Source: Pseudomonas sp. Bout1 (GTDB lineage: Bacteria > Pseudomonadota > Gammaproteobacteria > Pseudomonadales > Pseudomonadaceae). Taken from it: a stretch of DNA of 64,000 nt. Shown piece by piece: positions 61,869 through 64,000 of the stretch (position 1 is its first letter; the number at the start of each line of letters is the position of its first letter). A model generated the notes under the pieces. That model was given only the letters and a program-made list of their open reading frames with translations, was not told the origin of the DNA and searched no databases. Made by a program: the position numbers and the translations under genes. Where the stretch lies: NCBI RefSeq assembly GCF_034314165.1, contig NZ_JAVIWK010000001.1:4107001-4171000 (forward strand), written 5' to 3'.

Positions 61869-63136
61869 CCGGCATTCACCTGCAGGGGCGTGGTTATCAG
61901 CGGCTGGCGCGGGCTGAGGATCTTTTTGCGTTGCCGGGCGGCGTGTTCGGCACACACCCGCAGGACGATGGCGCCATACGCGATGCCGATGGCATACGGC
62001 TGATAAGGCGTGGCCGAAACAACGAACATCACGCCCAAAAACACGCCGATAGAGACCGCCACCCGGCTGTGCATGTGCTGGGTGATCGAGGTGATGAATA
62101 CGTACAACAGGTACAACCCGATCAGCCCGTATTTAACGAAGTAGGTTAAGTAAGCACTGTCGATATTTGAGTTCTTGTCATCCAGGCCGCGGTATTCAAA
62201 CCAGGGAATTTCGAACGGCGTTCCCGCGCCCAGACCCACAACGTAATGCACCGGGTTCATGCCCCGGATCAGCTCCAGCGCGGGGCTGAAGCGCGTTGCC
62301 AGTTGCGCGGCCATGCCTTCAGACGACAAACCGTCATTGATTCGATCGGCACCGATCATGTTGCTGATGCCGATGAACGCCATCAGCACCACGGCGCCTG
62401 CCAGGGCGGCCCCGAACATGCGCGCAGGCTTTTGATATTGGTGAATGATGATCGCCGCAAACACCGCCACGAAGATGAACCGTGAGTTGGCGATAAACAA
62501 ACAGATGAGCGAGGTCGCCAGACAGAGGCGTGCGAGCTTTTTTCGCTGTTCAAACAGGCGTGGTTCGATGAAGTAATAGATCAGGTAGGCCACCGCTGCG
62601 TAAGTGCCCCCATCAAGATACCGATAGGCGTTTTCTTCGTAGTAGACGTCCTGAAACTTGTACAGCCCCAAGCGTAACCAGGCGATGTCCAGCACGTTGA
62701 ACGCCGTCATCGCGATCAACAGCTTCAGCACCGTTTGCAACTTCAGGGTTTTTGCGGCGAGGGTCGCGATATTCGTCAGCACGATAAACGACAGGATCAT
62801 GATAAAAGGCCGAACATCCTTCAGCAGGTACTTGTTCGAGGACTCCAGCAGGCCGCAGGCGAGCAGCACCACATACAGCCCGCACCCGAAGAGCAGCCCG
62901 CCCGGCGCCGTCAGTTGGCTCTTCTGCGTGAGCACCTGGCGGATCAGCAACGCACCCAGCCCGCCCACGATGTAGAAGTCAAAGAAGTAGATTCCCTTGA
63001 GGGAAATTATTTCGCTGTAGGAGTTGCCGGTAGGAATCACCGACAGCATCACCCCGAACAGCACAATGGAGTACTTCGCACTTTTGACCGCCAGCAAACC
63101 CGCCGACAGCGCGATTAGGGATAACAGGTAAAACAT
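61865..63136 (-). CDS. wzy: O-antigen/exopolysaccharide polymerase (Wzy type)
   Basis: 423-residue membrane protein with about ten helices and a large periplasmic loop (RINDGLSSEGMAAQLATRFSPALELIRGMNPVHYVVGLGAGTPFE, about 270-315), which fits the Wzy/O-antigen ligase superfamily. Sequence identity in this family is always low, so the call rests on topology and on position between wzc and wzx. It would polymerise flipped repeat units in the periplasm. Confidence 0.8.
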   Translation of the reverse strand: MFYLLSLIALSAGLLAVKSAKYSIVLFGVMLSVIPTGNSYSEIISLKGIYFFDFYIVGGLGALLIRQVLTQKSQLTAPGGLLFGCGLYVVLLACGLLESSNKYLLKDVRPFIMILSFIVLTNIATLAAKTLKLQTVLKLLIAMTAFNVLDIAWLRLGLYKFQDVYYEENAYRYLDGGTYAAVAYLIYYFIEPRLFEQRKKLARLCLATSLICLFIANSRFIFVAVFAAIIIHQYQKPARMFGAALAGAVVLMAFIGISNMIGADRINDGLSSEGMAAQLATRFSPALELIRGMNPVHYVVGLGAGTPFEIPWFEYRGLDDKNSNIDSAYLTYFVKYGLIGLYLLYVFITSITQHMHSRVAVSIGVFLGVMFVVSATPYQPYAIGIAYGAIVLRVCAEHAARQRKKILSPRQPLITTPLQVNAG

Positions 63137-63264
63137 GGCTGGGTATTCTTCATGCGTATGTTGAATTTGGCACGCTACCGCCCCAGGATTTTTCGTTCAT
63201 TTCCTGAAAACGTGGCGTCTAGCCTGCGGTTACTGCGCAGGACGCTGGGGCGCAACGATTTGGA

Positions 63265-64000
63265 TCAGCTTCGATCGGCCTGGTACTCGTACTGGTAATA
63301 CCCATAGTTGCCGTAGCCATAGCGGGCGGAGGCTTTCTTTTCGACGCCGTTGAAGATCGCGCCCCTGAGCGTGATGCCGTTTTGGGCGAACCGGCGCAGG
63401 GTGTGTTCGATCTCTTTGGCCGGGTTCAGGCCGTAGCGCGTCACGATCAGGTTGGTGCCCGACTGCCTTCCTACGATCGCCGCGTCGGTTACGGCCAACA
63501 GCGGCGGTGTATCCAGAATCACCAGGTCATAACGTGCGCTGACTTGCGACAACAGCTGGGTCAGGTTGCGGTGCATCAACAACTCAGAGGGGTTGGGCGG
63601 TATCTGCCCACGGCTGATGAAGTCGAGGTTTTCAACGCCGGTTTTGTGAATGGCAGTTTCGAGGGTGCACTGATTGGAGAGGACGTCCGAGAGCCCATCC
63701 TGGGCAGGCACGCCCAACACCTTGTGCAGGTAGCCCCGGCGCATATCCACGTCGATCAACAATACGCGCTGCCCGGTTTGCGCGATCACCGCGGCCAGGT
63801 TGACCGAGACGAAGGTTTTACCCACCTCGGGGCTGGGGCCCGAGATCATGATCCGGTTATTCGGCGCCTCGAGCATCGCGAAGTGCAGGCTGGTGCGCAA
63901 ACTGCGCAAGGCCTCCACTGCCAGGTCTGTGGGGTGACTGATAGCCAGCAATGAAGAACCGGCATCGGTACGCCCACGGGCGCGGGAAATTTTGTCTTCT
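63265..64000 (-). CDS. wzc: Wzc-type polysaccharide co-polymerase/BY-kinase, C-terminal part
   Basis: About 245 residues of the cytoplasmic kinase end; the N-terminal part lies beyond the window. Walker A variant GPSPEVGKTF, Walker A-prime VLLIDVDMRRG and Walker B YDLVILDTPP are intact. The tail has six closely spaced Tyr (RYGYGNYGYYQYEY), the autophosphorylation cluster of bacterial tyrosine kinases. It controls chain length and export with Wza, and sits at the head of the wzc-wzy-wzx order. The frame is open to the last base, so the upstream part is coding. Confidence 0.92.
   Translation of the reverse strand, partial: EDKISRARGRTDAGSSLLAISHPTDLAVEALRSLRTSLHFAMLEAPNNRIMISGPSPEVGKTFVSVNLAAVIAQTGQRVLLIDVDMRRGYLHKVLGVPAQDGLSDVLSNQCTLETAIHKTGVENLDFISRGQIPPNPSELLMHRNLTQLLSQVSARYDLVILDTPPLLAVTDAAIVGRQSGTNLIVTRYGLNPAKEIEHTLRRFAQNGITLRGAIFNGVEKKASARYGYGNYGYYQYEYQADRS

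Overview
The window looks like chromosomal DNA of a Pseudomonas of the fluorescens group. The grounds are GC-rich codon use, a 1,619-residue NAD-dependent glutamate dehydrogenase, the glpSTPQUV-type ABC operon, a DUF6124 gene, and several families of REP/REPIN palindromes between genes. No tRNA, rRNA, CRISPR array, prophage or insertion sequence was seen.

Positions 1-16,000 carry ordinary metabolic genes: the edge of a small uncharacterised gene, a D-2-hydroxyacid dehydrogenase, a phosphotransferase/SDR pair, a MocR-type regulator divergent from an AhpD-like gene, a cupin, tag, a DctA-like carrier followed by two FadR/GntR-type regulators, gdhB and a small conserved gene. Positions 16,154-22,999 hold a tightly overlapping MoxR/DUF58/DUF4381/VWA/VWA-TPR/BatD operon, probably an envelope-stress or aerotolerance module. 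Positions 23,172-31,275 hold glpSTPQUV (glycerol-type uptake) opposite a sigma-54 activator, with a -24/-12 promoter and repeated upstream sites between them. Positions 31,389-43,457 hold a LysE-type exporter, the norspermidine/carboxyspermidine-type polyamine pair nspC plus dehydrogenase, an IclR regulator, an amino-acid-type ABC/oxidase operon behind a consensus sigma-54 promoter, an M24 peptidase, a DUF6124 gene with an elaborate leader, glutaminase and an AraC regulator.

Positions 43,747-64,000 form an exopolysaccharide/capsule locus. Three unusual regulators (degenerate receiver plus winged helix, degenerate EAL, orphan winged helix) precede a WcaJ-like priming sugar transferase. Facing them are a gfcABCDE/yjbEFGH-wza export operon, ugd, a GDP-mannose gene (algA/manC) broken by a one-base shift in an A run, a PssD/PssE-like split glycosyltransferase, another glycosyltransferase, an acetyltransferase, a PL14/PL20-like lyase, a pyruvyltransferase, Wzx, Wzy and the C-terminal part of Wzc. 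The set suggests a Wzx/Wzy-dependent, glucuronate-containing, acetylated and pyruvylated polymer. From memory the layout resembles the colanic-acid-like capsule locus of P. fluorescens SBW25.

The most unusual non-coding signal is upstream of the DUF6124 gene (40,331-40,480). A 16-bp stem, a competing 9-bp stem and a Shine-Dalgarno-masking stem share segments, and a 49-codon leader ORF overlaps the gene start by four bases.
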